From positions 33,327,393-33,391,392 of the forward strand of contig OX388350.1 in NCBI GenBank assembly GCA_947579665.1: a stretch of DNA of 64,000 nucleotides, in the 5' to 3' direction. The notes under the pieces are model-generated. The model saw only the letters and a program-made list of their open reading frames with translations, made no database searches and was not told the DNA's origin. The position numbers were made by a program, and so were the translations under genes. Of the stretch, positions 48,561 through 60,345 are shown in pieces. Each line of letters starts with the position of its first letter. Position 1 is the first letter of the stretch. Source of the DNA: Sympetrum striolatum. Its lineage: Eukaryota; Arthropoda; Insecta; Odonata; Libellulidae.

Positions 48561-51500
48561 TTAGAAGCGCATTTCGCAAATCCTCAAACTTAACATTGCG
48601 ATGAAATGAAACCACGCTCAGAGTACTCAATCCAGAAAGTTTCGTCGATCGGAGAAAAAATTCCCACCGCGTGATTCACACGTCGATTTGTCTAGCACCG
48701 CCGCCGAAGTCACTTATCTAATCTTTCCCTAGACATTCATTCCTCGCGAGGAGAAAAGAAGTCCACGTTGTTGTGACATGACTGCGCACTCTTTTTTTCG
48801 ACTTATAAATAAAAGGCAGACGATTGCGGCGGGAGGAATTGCGATGCGTATCTCCTTCATTTACGCCGATGTTATCCGAGAGGCAGTATAGCAACCCGTC
48901 TGAGCGGATGCAATAGGGGAAGAGGCTGTAATCAGCATGCTTTCTCCATACCGGCACGATCCGTATTTTTTATCTTTCTCATTAATTTTCATCTCTTTCA
49001 TTTACCCCTGAATTCATTTCGATTTCCTAGATTTTCTCCTTTTTGGGAGCTATCTAGCATCAACATCAGTCTCAGACAATAATTGATATGAACCCTTAAG
49101 TATCGCATTATTTTCCTCATTTTATTGGCGCAAAATTATAGTGTCTGGTAGGTTCTTTGTTTGTAGTAGATCGTTCACTTTCGTAGATTTTATACATCAT
49201 TAAAAAATTTCCCGTAGAGGGTTTCTTATTCGAATTCTTCTCGTCTGTTCCATCAAATTATTTTGAGTATTGCTCAAGGTTAATCTTTTCGTGGAAAAGA
49301 GCTCATAATTTTTACTGCATTTTTTTTAGACTTTGCCTTATTTCTACCACGGATAATGTAAGTGAAGCCAGGAGTTGGTTATCAGATGGGTTGTATATGT
49401 AACTACAGAAATAGTTCTTCATGTGTGAATTTTAGTTATAATACAGCGAAAAAAATACCGCATCGAATGTTAAGAAGCTAAAACATTTATGTCGGGAAAT
49501 GAATACGCCTTCTGTATTACAGAGCTTTATATATTTAGCAATTCAGAATATGAGGAAAATTTTAAAGACTCGTAGTATACATAAAGCATTAAATTTTCGG
49601 CCCACATAGATATGTTGTTTTTCTCCTTGCTGAATAGCTTCCTTTTTTATTTGTAGATTGCATAAAATATCTCTTTATATCTATATATATCTCATATATT
49701 TTTTTCCATTGGCTCGTATTTCCTGTATAAACGTTATTATTTTCCTTTAATTTCAGAATAAAATAGAGAAATAATAGAGATTTTCAGTTAGGCTTCTGGA
49801 GATGGGTACTATGGGTACCTAAAGTAAGAGGTCGTAATTATAAAGTTTCAGCATTTCGTCCCGGATATTTCCACCAAAAGTATGTTAAAATATTTCAAAA
49901 ATGTTCTAAATTCCAGAGGAAATACAAGTTGACTTTAGTAATTCCTAGATAGAAAGAGAAAAACATTCGTTTGGAGGATGAATAATTTCATGGATTTAAA
50001 GTTACAAGCGTTACCGGCAATATTCTTGGTAAACGTTGCGTTTATGTGTATGTTAATTAGATATAAAAATATATGTGATTTGCGAATGACAATAATGGTA
50101 AATATTAATGATAACTAAGTAGTATCCTCTAACATGTATTTTACTTTTTAACCTTATGATTCAAATTAATTATAATCCCTCATTCGTATCAATCACACAG
50201 AAAAATACGTTATTATAGACGGAATGTTGGTTTTTGAAGTTCAAAGTCCTACTGTGCATAGCTATATGCTATAAATTCATATACAAAGTACAAAAATAAT
50301 ACAAAATACTATAGTTTCCCTTAAGTATGTGCCGTATAGATAGACAAAATGCTTGTTTGGATTCATCCGCATTTTATAGATAAAAAGTTAAGGATCGCGT
50401 ACCGGCGATAAGATTTGGATACGCTATTTAAATAAATACAGACGTAGTTTACTGGTATCTTTAGCGAATAGACGACTCACCGGGCTGATACGGGAATGCG
50501 TACCTTACCATTCAGTCAGAGGTTAGGAATACCCTGCTGTGACTAGTGAAGAATAGAATAAGGGTCATTCCCCGTGGGTATTCCCTAGCTTTCTTCTCTA
50601 ATCTCGAGTATACGTCGATCCAATTATAGTCACACCGCTGATCCTATTCACCTCTCAACTTCGGAGATTTTTATCCCCGAATCCACTTGCAAAACTCCGG
50701 GCCACACCCATTCATAATTGCAACACCTCATTCTCGGGGCACGGCCACTAATTTTTTTGCATCCGCCGTCTCCGCCCAGACTCCTTGATGCCTCTGTCAA
50801 CCATCGCACGCCCCTTCTCGGAGGAATAAAGAGCCTCAGGGGGGCCAAGGATTTTTCCGACTCGGATGGAAGGGTAGGCTAATCGCGAATCACGTGAAAT
50901 CCCTTTTCGCGGAAGGGTCTTCGGTCACGCCTCTCATTAGAATGTCCAAGGCTCGCCGGAGGGGAAATCCGCGTCTCAGTAGAACACGTAACTGTACTCA
51001 CGAATCCTTTGTCGTGTTTTTTTAATGGTGCATTCGGAGTAAGTATTAGTTTCGGGGATTAGGCCTCGGCTTCCTGGTGCGCATAAACGAAATGCACGGG
51101 GAGTTTCTACGTAGTGATGCTCTTTCTGGCTCAATGAGCATCGCGGGCTAGCTGCGCCTCGTGAATTAATTCGTTCCGAGCAGTGGCTCGTAAAGAAAGG
51201 CGGTTTTATGTATAAATAAGCTGAGTATATCTAATCGAGTTAAAGTTTTCCGACTGTAAAACGGGACAGTTTTTTCCTCTGGAGGGGTGTTTTCTTACTT
51301 CAGTTCAGATGTTGTTTAAAAGAGTTCTTGGCCACAGCTTTAATAGTAATTTTATTTTAACCTGAGGATAAATAAGATATTGGTGGCCCATTAGCTACAC
51401 AATTCAAGGTATGGATAAAGGTAAATTTATCGTAATTTTTGAAAGCTAACTCTTTTCACCGTAACATCCACATAGGGTCTCCGTTAAAGTTAACTACAAT

Positions 51501-51925
51501 ATTGATAAAATCCTACAAAAGCTGTGATTGTGTGTTTGAATTCTATTTTACGACGCACTTGAGTTATTTCTGTGTTCTTATAATAAGTAATTTTAATTCC
51601 CTGTGCTTTTATTTGGATTATAGTGACAAATAACAGTGACAATTTTGCTGGCGAAGGATTTATAGATTAAATATAAAAATAATGGCCTGGTCGGAGTGGT
51701 TGAAAATGCAACCGACCTGGTTAAGGACGAAGAAATGAACTGGGAAATGAACGGAGTCATTTTCAGAAGTAAAAATTATTCTCTTGAATCTCCTGTATAA
51801 ACAAATGAATGGATGGAGAAGAGATGGTTAAATGAGTTATTTTCGTTAAAAAGAGTGACGAAAAAATTAGTGACTTAGTGAAATAAGAAATTCGTACTAA
51901 GCTTTCCTTTAAAATGTCGTTCTAG
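48561..51925. other. No gene seen; islands near 48560-48960 and 50400-51200
   Basis: Frames of 66-79 codons lie in the islands, with no recognisable product. T-runs against CG recur (near 48790 and 50850). The spacer at 49.0-50.4 kb is AT-rich and featureless. GGTCGG and CCGACC flank a 16-base loop near 51690. Confidence 0.4.
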
Positions 51926-52065
51926 GAAGCCCGGCCTGCTATGATAGATTTTGTAGTTATTTTCGCTGAATAATAATAAATAAATTTTAAAATTTCTCCT
52001 CCCAACTATTGGAGAAATGAAAATGAAGTCCAGGCCTAAGACCGGCTTACTAAAAATCTTCTCGA
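51926..52065 (+). mobile_element. Possible retroposon 3' end with (AAT)n and AATAAA-like run
   Basis: GAAGCCCGGCCTGCTATG is followed by TGAATAATAATAAATAAATT. The layout of a unique GC-containing block and a trinucleotide tail resembles the tails at 14.1 and 45.7 kb. A loosely complementary AGGCCTAAGACCGGCTT lies at about 52036. The identification is tentative. Confidence 0.25.
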
Positions 52066-53126
52066 ATTCAAGAAAGGCATGCGTTTAACTTTTCTTAGAG
52101 TGATTTACATTCATACATTTAGGTGTAACCCTTAAAATCCATAAATTTTTACCTGTCTAACCGAGACATGATACAATTCGTTTATCATAATCTCACGGTA
52201 CGGCTTGCTAAGCCATTTACAGCATGAGACGGTTCCCATTAAAGGAATTTCCTAGAAAATAGCCCGCATTCTATGGTTCCCATTCTACACCAATTGCCTT
52301 TCTTGTCCATTGTCGTAAGAGCTTCAGTCAACCCCTTATTGAATTAAGCACACCATGTAGATGACGCGACAAATTTCGCTCGACCGTTCAAATCCCTCAC
52401 ACCTGAAGACACGGCTGCACCGGCAAATGCCCTCCTTGCGCAGTATTGATAATGTAATTGAAGCAGAAAGTAATAAAAGGATTAACGGAGACGATAGGCG
52501 TGGCGACTGCGTTAACGAAACAAATTGTCCCCGTGGGTGTGGGAAGGACAAACGGGAAGACCCACCCATATGTATGATTGAGTTACCTCTACGCCCGCAT
52601 ACGAATCCCCACGATCACGTAATCCATCCCCGTATTATTATGTATGATTTTTTTCGTCCGTTCAGCTGTCTGTACAGATGCAGGGGCATTGCCGGGGGAG
52701 GGTCGGCGGAGGGGCCGAGAAACAAAAGGGTTGCCTTATTTCGGTTCTGGGTGGAGGCGTAGGTAGGACGAGTGTAAGCAAAAAGGCAAGGTGGCTCGAC
52801 TGCATAAATAAAATATAAAAAGGGCAGCGCATAAAAAACACCCGGATATACTTTTATGACTCGTCGCGATGTAACGAGCTTCGAGTTGCCTTGCGACTTC
52901 CAGGCAACCGACCGAAACTTCGCCATCGCCTTTTATGGGTGTCCGTATTTAAATGCATGCACCGGAGATAAATATATATATATATTTTGTGATATGTTCT
53001 GGTCTATTGTGATTGGAGGTGCACGCTCACATGTATCTTGTTGTAGTTTTGAAGTAAAGTGCGAGGTTTTAATGCAAAATCTGTCGTACCAAACTGTCCC
53101 CAAAATTGTTTGAAAAAATGTTCTGG
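52066..53126. other. No gene seen; GC island (about 52200-53000)
   Basis: The island holds a 133-codon plus-strand frame (52361-52762) and 77-103-codon minus-strand frames, none recognisable. G-rich sequence near 52690-52720 (GGGGGAGGGTCGGCGGAGGGG) is the most G-dense spot in the window. Confidence 0.4.
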
Positions 53127-53345
53127 CTGGATGGCGTAGTTGGTTAATGCAGCCTTCCGGATAGAGGATGATCCCGGGTTCGATTCTCGGTCCCGTCAGA
53201 CTCTTTCGAGTCCGTTCTTCCTTGGGATTCTCTGGGTGCACGCCCTAATGTGCAAAGCTGTCTTAACCCTTTCCCTTCTCTTTTGTTCGTCTAAGATCTC
53301 TGACTTTCTGCGTAGATATTTTTTATGTTTCTGAATAAAGTGCTA
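53127..53345 (+). mobile_element. tRNA-derived SINE, same tail family as the 48.3-kb copy
   Basis: A box TGGCGTAGTTGG is at 53132-53143 and B box GGTTCGATTCT at 53177-53187, the spacing of a tRNA gene. The cloverleaf ends do not pair properly, so it is not a tRNA gene. The body continues with GGGTGCACGCCCTAATGTGC, AAGCTGTCTTAACC and TTTCCCTTCTC, which parallels the 48.5-kb copy. The end near TCTGAATAAAG is uncertain, with no clear simple-repeat tail. Confidence 0.75.
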
Positions 53346-53628
53346 TTTGATGAATTAAGCCGAGTTTTCAAATAAAGATTTGCCAGATGATTACTCTGTT
53401 TAGACAGATTGTTCCGTGTAATTTGTAGGTTTTGGAATATGGAGAAACAGAAGTATTGCCTCAACTTCTTTCGTTGAATTCATTTCAATGAAGAATCAAA
53501 GACTATTTAGGTGTTGTTGGGTACTTATGTAAACACCTTGTACTCCTTTACTATGTAAATTTCATTCTTTTGTAGTGTGATGAGAAATTATTTTTAGAAA
53601 TTTAAACTGTATTAGGAATGCATAATAA

Positions 53629-53656
53629 TTTTTCTTTCTTTTCATTTCAGGTAAGT
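53629..53656 (+). promoter_or_regulatory. Candidate recursive splice site (zero-length exon)
   Basis: A 20-base run that is nearly all pyrimidine (TTTTTCTTTCTTTTCATTTC) ends in CAG at 53648-53650 and is followed at once by GTAAGT (53651-53656). An ideal 3' splice site abutting an ideal 5' splice site is the ratchet-point consensus known from very long introns in flies and vertebrates. No other spot in the window combines both halves as well. If real, the window lies inside a long intron transcribed left to right. Alternatively it is the start of a small unrecognised exon, or chance. Confidence 0.5.
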
Positions 53657-54429
53657 GATGAATCTTCTGAAGTTTGTCTGCAGTTGTGAGTACTTGAACA
53701 GTTAATAAGCTCCTTAAATACGTATGTATTCAATTTAACCTACAACCTACTTTTTTATTATGAGTGTTTCATTAAAACGTAACTTCGGGAGTCGGGTACT
53801 GGTAATGGGAGGACGTATAGTGATTTTTTTTTAATAATGAAGCATTTAGGATGATTTAGTCCCTTATAGAAATTCAAAAGCATGAAAATTCTTGCTGTAA
53901 AGACAAGCTTTCAGTATGATTTTATTTGTTACACTTTACTTTTAAGTACTTCATAAGCACTTATCTTTCTATTAGGTAACATTCTTTGGATTTAACTCCT
54001 ATGAGTCTTAATATGAATGATCCCCCAGGTTATCAAATTTACATCCTATCGTGGTTAAGGTAATTGAGCTAGGATATTCTGAGATCCTATGTGATTGGTT
54101 TTGCAAGCTGCTTTCACTATTTACGCAATTCGGAAAAAACATTTTTGAGATAATGATGGCACAGATCATGTTAACCAACAAAAAATGTACGGTTAGATAG
54201 CTTCTTGAGATTTGCACTCACCATTGTTACTTGCAGCTTTCCCTTTTCCTCACACGAAGACAATTGCACCTGTCTGGAGTTTGATATCTTGCTGTCTGAG
54301 CCGTGGTTAACTATCCATGTCGGCTGAGGGGCACAAAGGAAATTTTGTCAACTGCAAGGGCCAGCAATTTATCCTTAAATTAGGAAACCGCTCTTATTAT
54401 ATTTTGTATATTCATTCTTATTTTCTTTC

Positions 54430-55035
54430 ATAATAATTTTCTACGTTTGAAAGCTTTCGTAACATAGATGTCCTGCGAAGAAAAGGGACGACGGTTCATA
54501 ATAAAATTAAAATTAGAAAAATCTATGCAGAAATTTATTTTTGTCTCAAATTTATCCTTTTTGCGGAATTATTGAATGTTCGTAATGATCATTCTAGTTT
54601 CTATATTTGAAAGTTTTCGAGCTTTAGATGTCCGACTAACTAAATTAATTACAGTTCTCAATAAAATAAAAACAAGAAAGAGGGCAGAAATTTATTTTTG
54701 TGTTAAATTCGTTGAATTTTTCTCAAGTTGTAATTTTTGACTAAACGTAACAATTATTCTATCGAATTTATGACTCTTTTTTATTTATTTAAAAATAATA
54801 TTTCTATGCTGCTATTCGGCAGCTGTGATCCTAATATCTCCATCTCAACCCTTGACTATACCTATGTAAACAGTGAACGAAATTATTGACAATACCTGGA
54901 GATCATTCCAGCAGATTCCAGACTCATTTTTGATTATTTTAGAAATAAAGTTTCTTAGTAGTAATTTTGCAGCTGTGATTCCAATGCCTCCATATCTAGC
55001 TTTGAATCCGTCTATGTAAAGAGTGGACCTATCTT
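54430..55035 (+). repeat. Two consecutive diverged tandem duplications
   Basis: The first pair has a period of about 160 bp. TTTGAAAGCTTTCG near 54448 matches TTTGAAAGTTTTCG near 54607, and GCAGAAATTTATTTTTGT recurs near 54527 and 54684. The second pair has a period of 150 bp. CAGCTGTGAT at about 54820 and 54970 is followed by AATATCTCCAT or AATGCCTCCAT and then by a CTATGTAAA phrase. Divergence is high (roughly a third of positions in places), so both duplications are old. Confidence 0.65.
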
Positions 55036-57995
55036 TCCGTCTATGTGAGAAATGTTAGTCACGAAATTTCCATCGTACTCCCTGCAAATGCTCCGCCGAT
55101 GGTTTTGGAGCATCCCCGTCTATAGGGCCTGTGAAACCCCGTGTGTCCTTGGCGCCCGATCCGGTCGCCCCGCCCCGGGCGACGACACCGCGCTCATAGA
55201 AATGCAAGCTCACACTCCCTCGTAAATACACGTACATAATTGCGCACCGCCAAATGCATTTTACTTGTACCTCAAAAGGCACTCGCAGACGCCGATGCAC
55301 CTGCTTCCGAAAAAGTTACGGGCAATCGTGCACGTTCGTGGGGCCGTGCGTGTCTAGCGGGGGATCTCCAGAGGAAGTGCCTCAGACCGCCCCCTCCCCA
55401 CTCTGTTCAGGAGCGTGTCAGGAATACGGGCTATCAACAGGGCGTACTCGACTCCGTCTGCATCGCTTTCGGAAATGCCCGAAAATTTTCGGCGGTCGCG
55501 GAGTTGGAATTGGCTCAGCGGGGGAGAGTTGCGACTTCCCGTGATTTCGTGGAATGAAATGACGTAAGATAAGATTGCTCTTACAGCCTTTAGCGAGGTG
55601 TTGGTTTGAAAGGTTGAAGGATGTTATCTTGGCCCCTTTTCGGTAACATTTATTTAAAAGATTCCCATACGGTGATTTTATAGTGAATTACTGTGCATTT
55701 TTGCAGATAATACGTAGATAGTTGAATCATATAAAATGCACCAATATCCAGGGTCGACTCTTAGACAGATAAAAAATAGATTGAAATGTATGTAAATTAA
55801 AACCATTATAGAATAAAGTAAATCACTCAGTAATGTATTTAGAACTATTTAGATGTGTCAAATAATAAAAAATACTAAAACAAAGGAAATAGTAAAATGT
55901 AAGTTTATTGAGCTTCCGATAACCAAGATCATTGCACGAAAGCCCGAATCAGTGATAATCTTTGCAGCAATTGCAAGGCAGTATGCCAGATACAAGGAAA
56001 TAAAATCTTTTCATTCGAAAAATTACGAATAGGACATATTTCCGAATAAGCAATACAGTATTATCATTCAGTCTAAGTTAAATTCATAGGCCGTTAATAG
56101 TTTGGGGGTCGTCTTATAGGACATATATGTATATGCTAAAACCATATAACTTTGACGAAAATATATACCTTGTCGATTCTGATGGTTGTCTTATCTGCGG
56201 AAATATACGGTAATCTCTCAGAGCTACAGTTTTAGAAAAATCAAACCTTATTGTACTTTCAATGACTTTTATATATCCACAGTATAACTTTTCGAAATCT
56301 TACATTTATGATATGATATGATTTTGGAAATCAGTACTTCTGAATCGACATGACTGTCTGTGGCAACAGTATACTTTCATCACTGCACTTATACCACTGG
56401 AAAACCTAAGAAATATTTCTCGTAGTTTAAACCTTTATATCAATTCTTTCCGTATCCTTGAGTATTTGCAATGTCCAGCTCTAATTAATATGTCAAAGTC
56501 CTCCATAATCTTCTTCTGATAATTTTCACTATCTCTCGATGAGATTTTGGATAATTCTTCGGTGTTTTCCTTTCATTGAGCTCAACACGGCGAGACGTTG
56601 AAAATATCCGGCAATTATAATTTTCTAGATAAGGCATAGAAATAATTTGCAAACATAACCTCGTCCATTCGCAAATGTACATGTTTTAGTTCTTTTGATT
56701 TGATGCTTCTATCACTAGGTAAAATGACTTTAACGTATTCTGATTGTTTCATGTAGAGTTTTCATTCAGGATTTGTTAATCTTTTCTCTAACTCAAAAGA
56801 AGGAGAAATTTATTGTGGAATTTTCAATAGGAATTCTATTGTTTTCTATAATTTTCTCAAAGTTAACCGTAACGATTTCAGTAAAAAATATAATGTAGAA
56901 TTTACTCATTGAAATCAATAAGCGAATAAATTTCTTTTCATGCACACTATCGACGTTGCAGTATTTGAATGTAGGCAATACTCAACGCAATGGCGGTCTC
57001 ATAGGTTTCTTATGCAACCCATCTCATGTGTTTGAATAGTAGAAGTGGCTCTTTTATAGATAAAGATTCCCTACCCCACTCATCTAGCATTTCCCCTCGA
57101 GGATGATTTGCCTCATCTTTGAATTACGTGGAATTCCCCCCTTGCGAAAGGCAAATGTAGGTTAATTTATGTCAAAATCTCGACTGCATGTTTATTTAAC
57201 GATTTTTTTTTTCATTTATTTTGCCCCGTCCTTTCCCCGTGCAACAATCAATGCACGGCTTTCTAGAAAACTTCTTAGTATTTCTCTCGTAAGTAGGTCG
57301 CGGCCAAATCTCTTACCGAAACTTTTCGTGCACCGGGTCCGCGCTCTTATGGCTCAGAATCGATCTTTCTTTCTCCATGAGGTAAACCTAGAATTTTTGA
57401 AAATAAAAACTCTCAGGCCACAAGAATTTTTGGATGAAATGCATTGGCCGTGTGGAGATTTCAAAATTGGGGGTAATCGCGGTATAAAGTTCCAAGTCTC
57501 GCAGTTTACGACATTTAAGGACTCGATGCGAAGTGTTACACGCGCATATCGTATCGAAGCGATGTGGAGGGCGATAAGTACAAGTCGAGACGGTGCCCAA
57601 TTGGCTGCCAAAAAACAAGAAAAAGTACGATTTAACATGTGGGAATATAAGTTTTGACGCTCACGATATATTTTTTCCAAATTTCTTAATTTTTACTAAC
57701 GTGGCCTCAAAACTATTTGTTGCTTAATTTGAGATCTGGACTAAATCTTTTTCTCTTTTCGATTAAATTGGGCTCTCACGATATTTTCAATGCTTCTATT
57801 TTCTTAGTTCTATTCTACCTAATGTAATAATGATCTACATTTCTCGAAAAGCTGTTGCCATTTTCCAGCGGATATCTTTTCCCCTTTTACTACCCGTTTC
57901 ATCATATACGTCGAATTAATGCCACATTAGTCGCACTAAAACATACAATTTATATTTTTACAGAATTGAAGAGTTGGAATTTGAGTGGAGCAGGC
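55036..57995. other. No gene seen; islands near 55050-55560 and 57000-57660
   Basis: The 55.1-55.6 kb island is the most GC- and CpG-rich segment of the window. It is open for 81-105 codons on both strands without a recognisable product. The 57.2-57.7 kb island holds a 162-codon plus-strand frame starting at 57169, again unrecognisable and with open antisense frames. The spacer is AT-rich. A CACTAG against GTAAAA near 56718 is a weak splice look-alike. Confidence 0.4.
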
Positions 57996-57997
57996 TT

Positions 57998-58205
57998 ATT
58001 TAACGTCTTACTTAATAGTATTCACGGTGAACAAATTGAACGAAATATTCAGGTTTCCATAAAAGTTTTATGTCAATTGATGACTAGTTTCAACATACGT
58101 GTCAAATAAAACTACTCATCAATTGAGATAAAACTTCTTGTGGAAACCTGTATATTTCATGCAATTTTTTTACTATGAATAATATTAGACGGTTCCACAA
58201 AGTTA
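57998..58205. mobile_element. MITE of about 200 bp with long terminal inverted repeats
   Basis: The core arms CAGGTTTCCATAAAAGTTTT (from 58050) and its near complement ending ACTTCTTGTGGAAACCTG (58150) are close to perfect, continuing through TCAATTGATGA and its complement. The symmetry extends outward more loosely (GAAATATT, an AAATTG phrase, TATTCA) to about 57998 and 58205. TA dinucleotides lie immediately outside the core, and AGGTTTCC plus A-run ends are reminiscent of mariner-type termini. No coding sequence is present. Confidence 0.65.
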
Positions 58206-58263
58206 AGGCAGAAACAATTCATTACGTCTTACGTAATGTTCACTCTTTAGCCCATTCATTGGG

Positions 58264-58299
58264 AAACCGAGAGATTCACACGTGTGAGTCATTCGGTTT
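58264..58299. repeat. 36-bp near-perfect palindrome centred on CACGTG
   Basis: AAACCGAGAGATTCACAC runs into GTGTGAGTCATTCGGTTT, its near reverse complement with two mismatches. The centre is CACACGTGTG, which includes an E-box. A shorter palindrome, ATTACGT-CTT-ACGTAAT, lies about 40 bp to the left. There is no loop, so this is a dyad suited to a dimeric binding protein or cruciform, rather than an RNA hairpin. Confidence 0.8.
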
Positions 58300-58721
58300 C
58301 ATTTACATCTGAATACATCATTTGCTCAATTTGTCGGAGTCATTTTTATCATATCAGTGATAAATGCTACTTACCCTTTTAGCATACCGTAGCATATCTG
58401 CCGCTTTTGAGACAACTGTGTGCATCGTCACAATTTTATGAAAATTCGCATTTAAATCATTTCCGCGCCATCTTTAAAAGTGCTTCGAAAAGCTGAGATC
58501 AGTTCGCTAGTATGAACCTCCGGGAATCGAACTAGGAACGCTTTCACCACGGCTTATAAAACTCCTTAACTATTCGAAAACTTCTTATCTTACATAATAT
58601 TCCTTCTCGGAGATTTTATCAACCCTTGCAAACAGAATAACTGACCAGGATCATGGATTGAACAACTTACATGTATAGAGGGAAAATTTGGAACACAGCT
58701 GTTAATGAACTAGTGGTATCA
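58300..58721. other. No gene seen; one lone B-box-like motif (minus) at 58523-58533
   Basis: GGAATCGAACT on the plus strand reads AGTTCGATTCC on the minus strand. A possible A-box-like phrase lies near 58555 on the same strand, but it is weak. It may be a decayed SINE head. The rest is unremarkable. Confidence 0.3.
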
Positions 58722-59127
58722 AATCTCCAATAGCCGTCTTTGTCGGCGTTCCTCAACTCCAATCAAAAAAATCCAAAACTAAAAGGGGAATCCTCAAATG
58801 AAACTTAATTCAAGATAGATTTATAAGTCGAGTTTTAGAGATTTAAAATCTCCAATAGCCGTCTTTGTCGGCGTTCCTAAACTCTTTCACCGGTATTTGG
58901 AGAAAACAGGAAGATTCGCCTCTCTTTTTAGAAAGTAAGGATCATTATGGGTTTTTATAAAAAGAGCGGCGACCCTTACTGTTTTCTGCGAATACTGGTG
59001 AAAGACGTGAGGAACGCCGACAAAGACGGCTATTGGAGATTTTAAACCTCTAAAACTCGACTTATAAATCTATCTTGAATTAACAGTTTCATTTGAGGAT
59101 TCCCCTATAAGTTTTGGATATTTTTTA
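58722..59127. mobile_element. Foldback element of about 360 bp plus a flanking partial copy
   Basis: The left arm (about 58764-58940) and the right arm (about 58950-59127) are complementary over about 170 bp with few mismatches. They begin and end at AAATCCAAAACT and AGTTTTGGAT. A 32-bp block starting AATCTCCAATAGCCGTC occurs three times: at 58722-58753 and 58847-58878 forward, and at 59010-59041 reversed. The first copy lies outside the foldback, so a fragment of a related element is abutted on the left. The arms carry no open frame. This resembles a snapback MITE of unknown family. Confidence 0.8.
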
Positions 59128-60244
59128 ACATTTGGCTATTCTCTCTTCTTACAAAATATTATATTAGTATTAATTATTAATATATTAAACAGTATTCTAT
59201 AACTGTCTGCTTCCGCAAATAACGATTTAAGCTTGCAAGTAAGAACAACACAGCACACATAGTTTGCAAGTAAGAGAAGGTCTACAACCAGCTCGATAGA
59301 GGCCTTTGCTTAGAGTGGAAATGGACAAGACAACGAAAAACGCGAAAAATAACTTATCCCGCCAACCTTTTCTTTCCCATAAACGTCGCTGCAGCGTAAC
59401 CACCGCAGACGGCCATCCTCACAATTAAAAGTCCTTTATGCTCTCCGTTCCGGGTTCCCCCGTGACGCGGACACCACATTTCAATTTCGCCGATAGAAAG
59501 GAATAATAACGCCCCTTCCTCCCCATTCTTTTAATTATCGCGGAAAAGTAACGGTTATTAACGTTCTAATTATCGCGAAAATGACTCTCCGTACCGTAAG
59601 GTGGCCTTTTTTCACCCTCCTTTCCAGCGCATTCTCATGACTGTGTCCCATTTTCCACGCTCCGTCTCGGACGCTTTATCGAGGATACACTCAACTGAAA
59701 AAACACCGCTCCGCCATCCCAGACTGAAAGGGTGGAGAAGGAAAACAATGTGGCTGCACATTGCACAATGCTCCCCGTGCATGAATCATCGCGATACATT
59801 ACGTAAAAAGTATTTTAAAAGGCGACATGTTGTATGACTTCACTAAAGGATGCTAAAGCAATCGACGTGTCCCCTCCCTTCCCTTCCCCGCCCCCACGTC
59901 TTCCTCCGCGGACCGATTTAATCACGCGAAGGCCTCCGATGTCTGTCTTAAATTTGGTTGATTAACTCTGTTGTGTTTCAAAGTTGCTATCATAAGTGGG
60001 AAAAAGACGAAACCATAACGTACATGGAATAAAAATGTCAGTATGTTACACTTATGTTTGCTAAATTATTGCACTAGTTGCGTTATTTCATCGGGATACA
60101 ATTGTTTAGTAGGTTGGATTTTAATGATATTTTAAAATTCACGTTCAATCATAAAAAGGCTAGTTTTCGTTCGCAGTAAATTAACTAGATGTAAGTAAAC
60201 ATAATCAATACGAAACTGAGTATACGTTGTACTAAAATACTCAA
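59128..60244. other. No gene seen; GC island (about 59270-59960)
   Basis: The island carries TATCGCG phrases (ATTATCGCGGAAAAG near 59535 and ATTATCGCGAAAATG near 59570). It holds a 78-codon plus-strand frame without a recognisable product. AT-rich sequence lies on either side. Confidence 0.4.
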
Positions 60245-60345
60245 AGGAAGACCTTTAAAGTTGCATAATCACCTCGCATACCACCGACTGTATATGGCAG
60301 GGGGTGCATTGAGCCTTAAATCTCTGTCAAACTCTGATCTAGTTG
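60245..60345 (+). mobile_element. Dispersed insect-type repeat, fragment of a second copy
   Basis: CCTCGCATACCACCGACTG is followed by TATATGGCAGGGGGTGCA. This parallels CCGCAATCCACCAGTGG plus GCGTGGCAGGGGGT in the 31.1-kb copy. The sequence after 60345 no longer aligns by eye. The copy is more diverged and shorter. Confidence 0.4.

Noticed and set aside
57169..57657. 162-codon plus-strand frame
   Set aside because: No domain, no conserved motif, and antisense frames of 76-108 codons are open over the same bases.
58523..58560. Minus-strand SINE head
   Set aside because: Only one B-box-like motif is clear. The A-box candidate is weak and no tail is visible.
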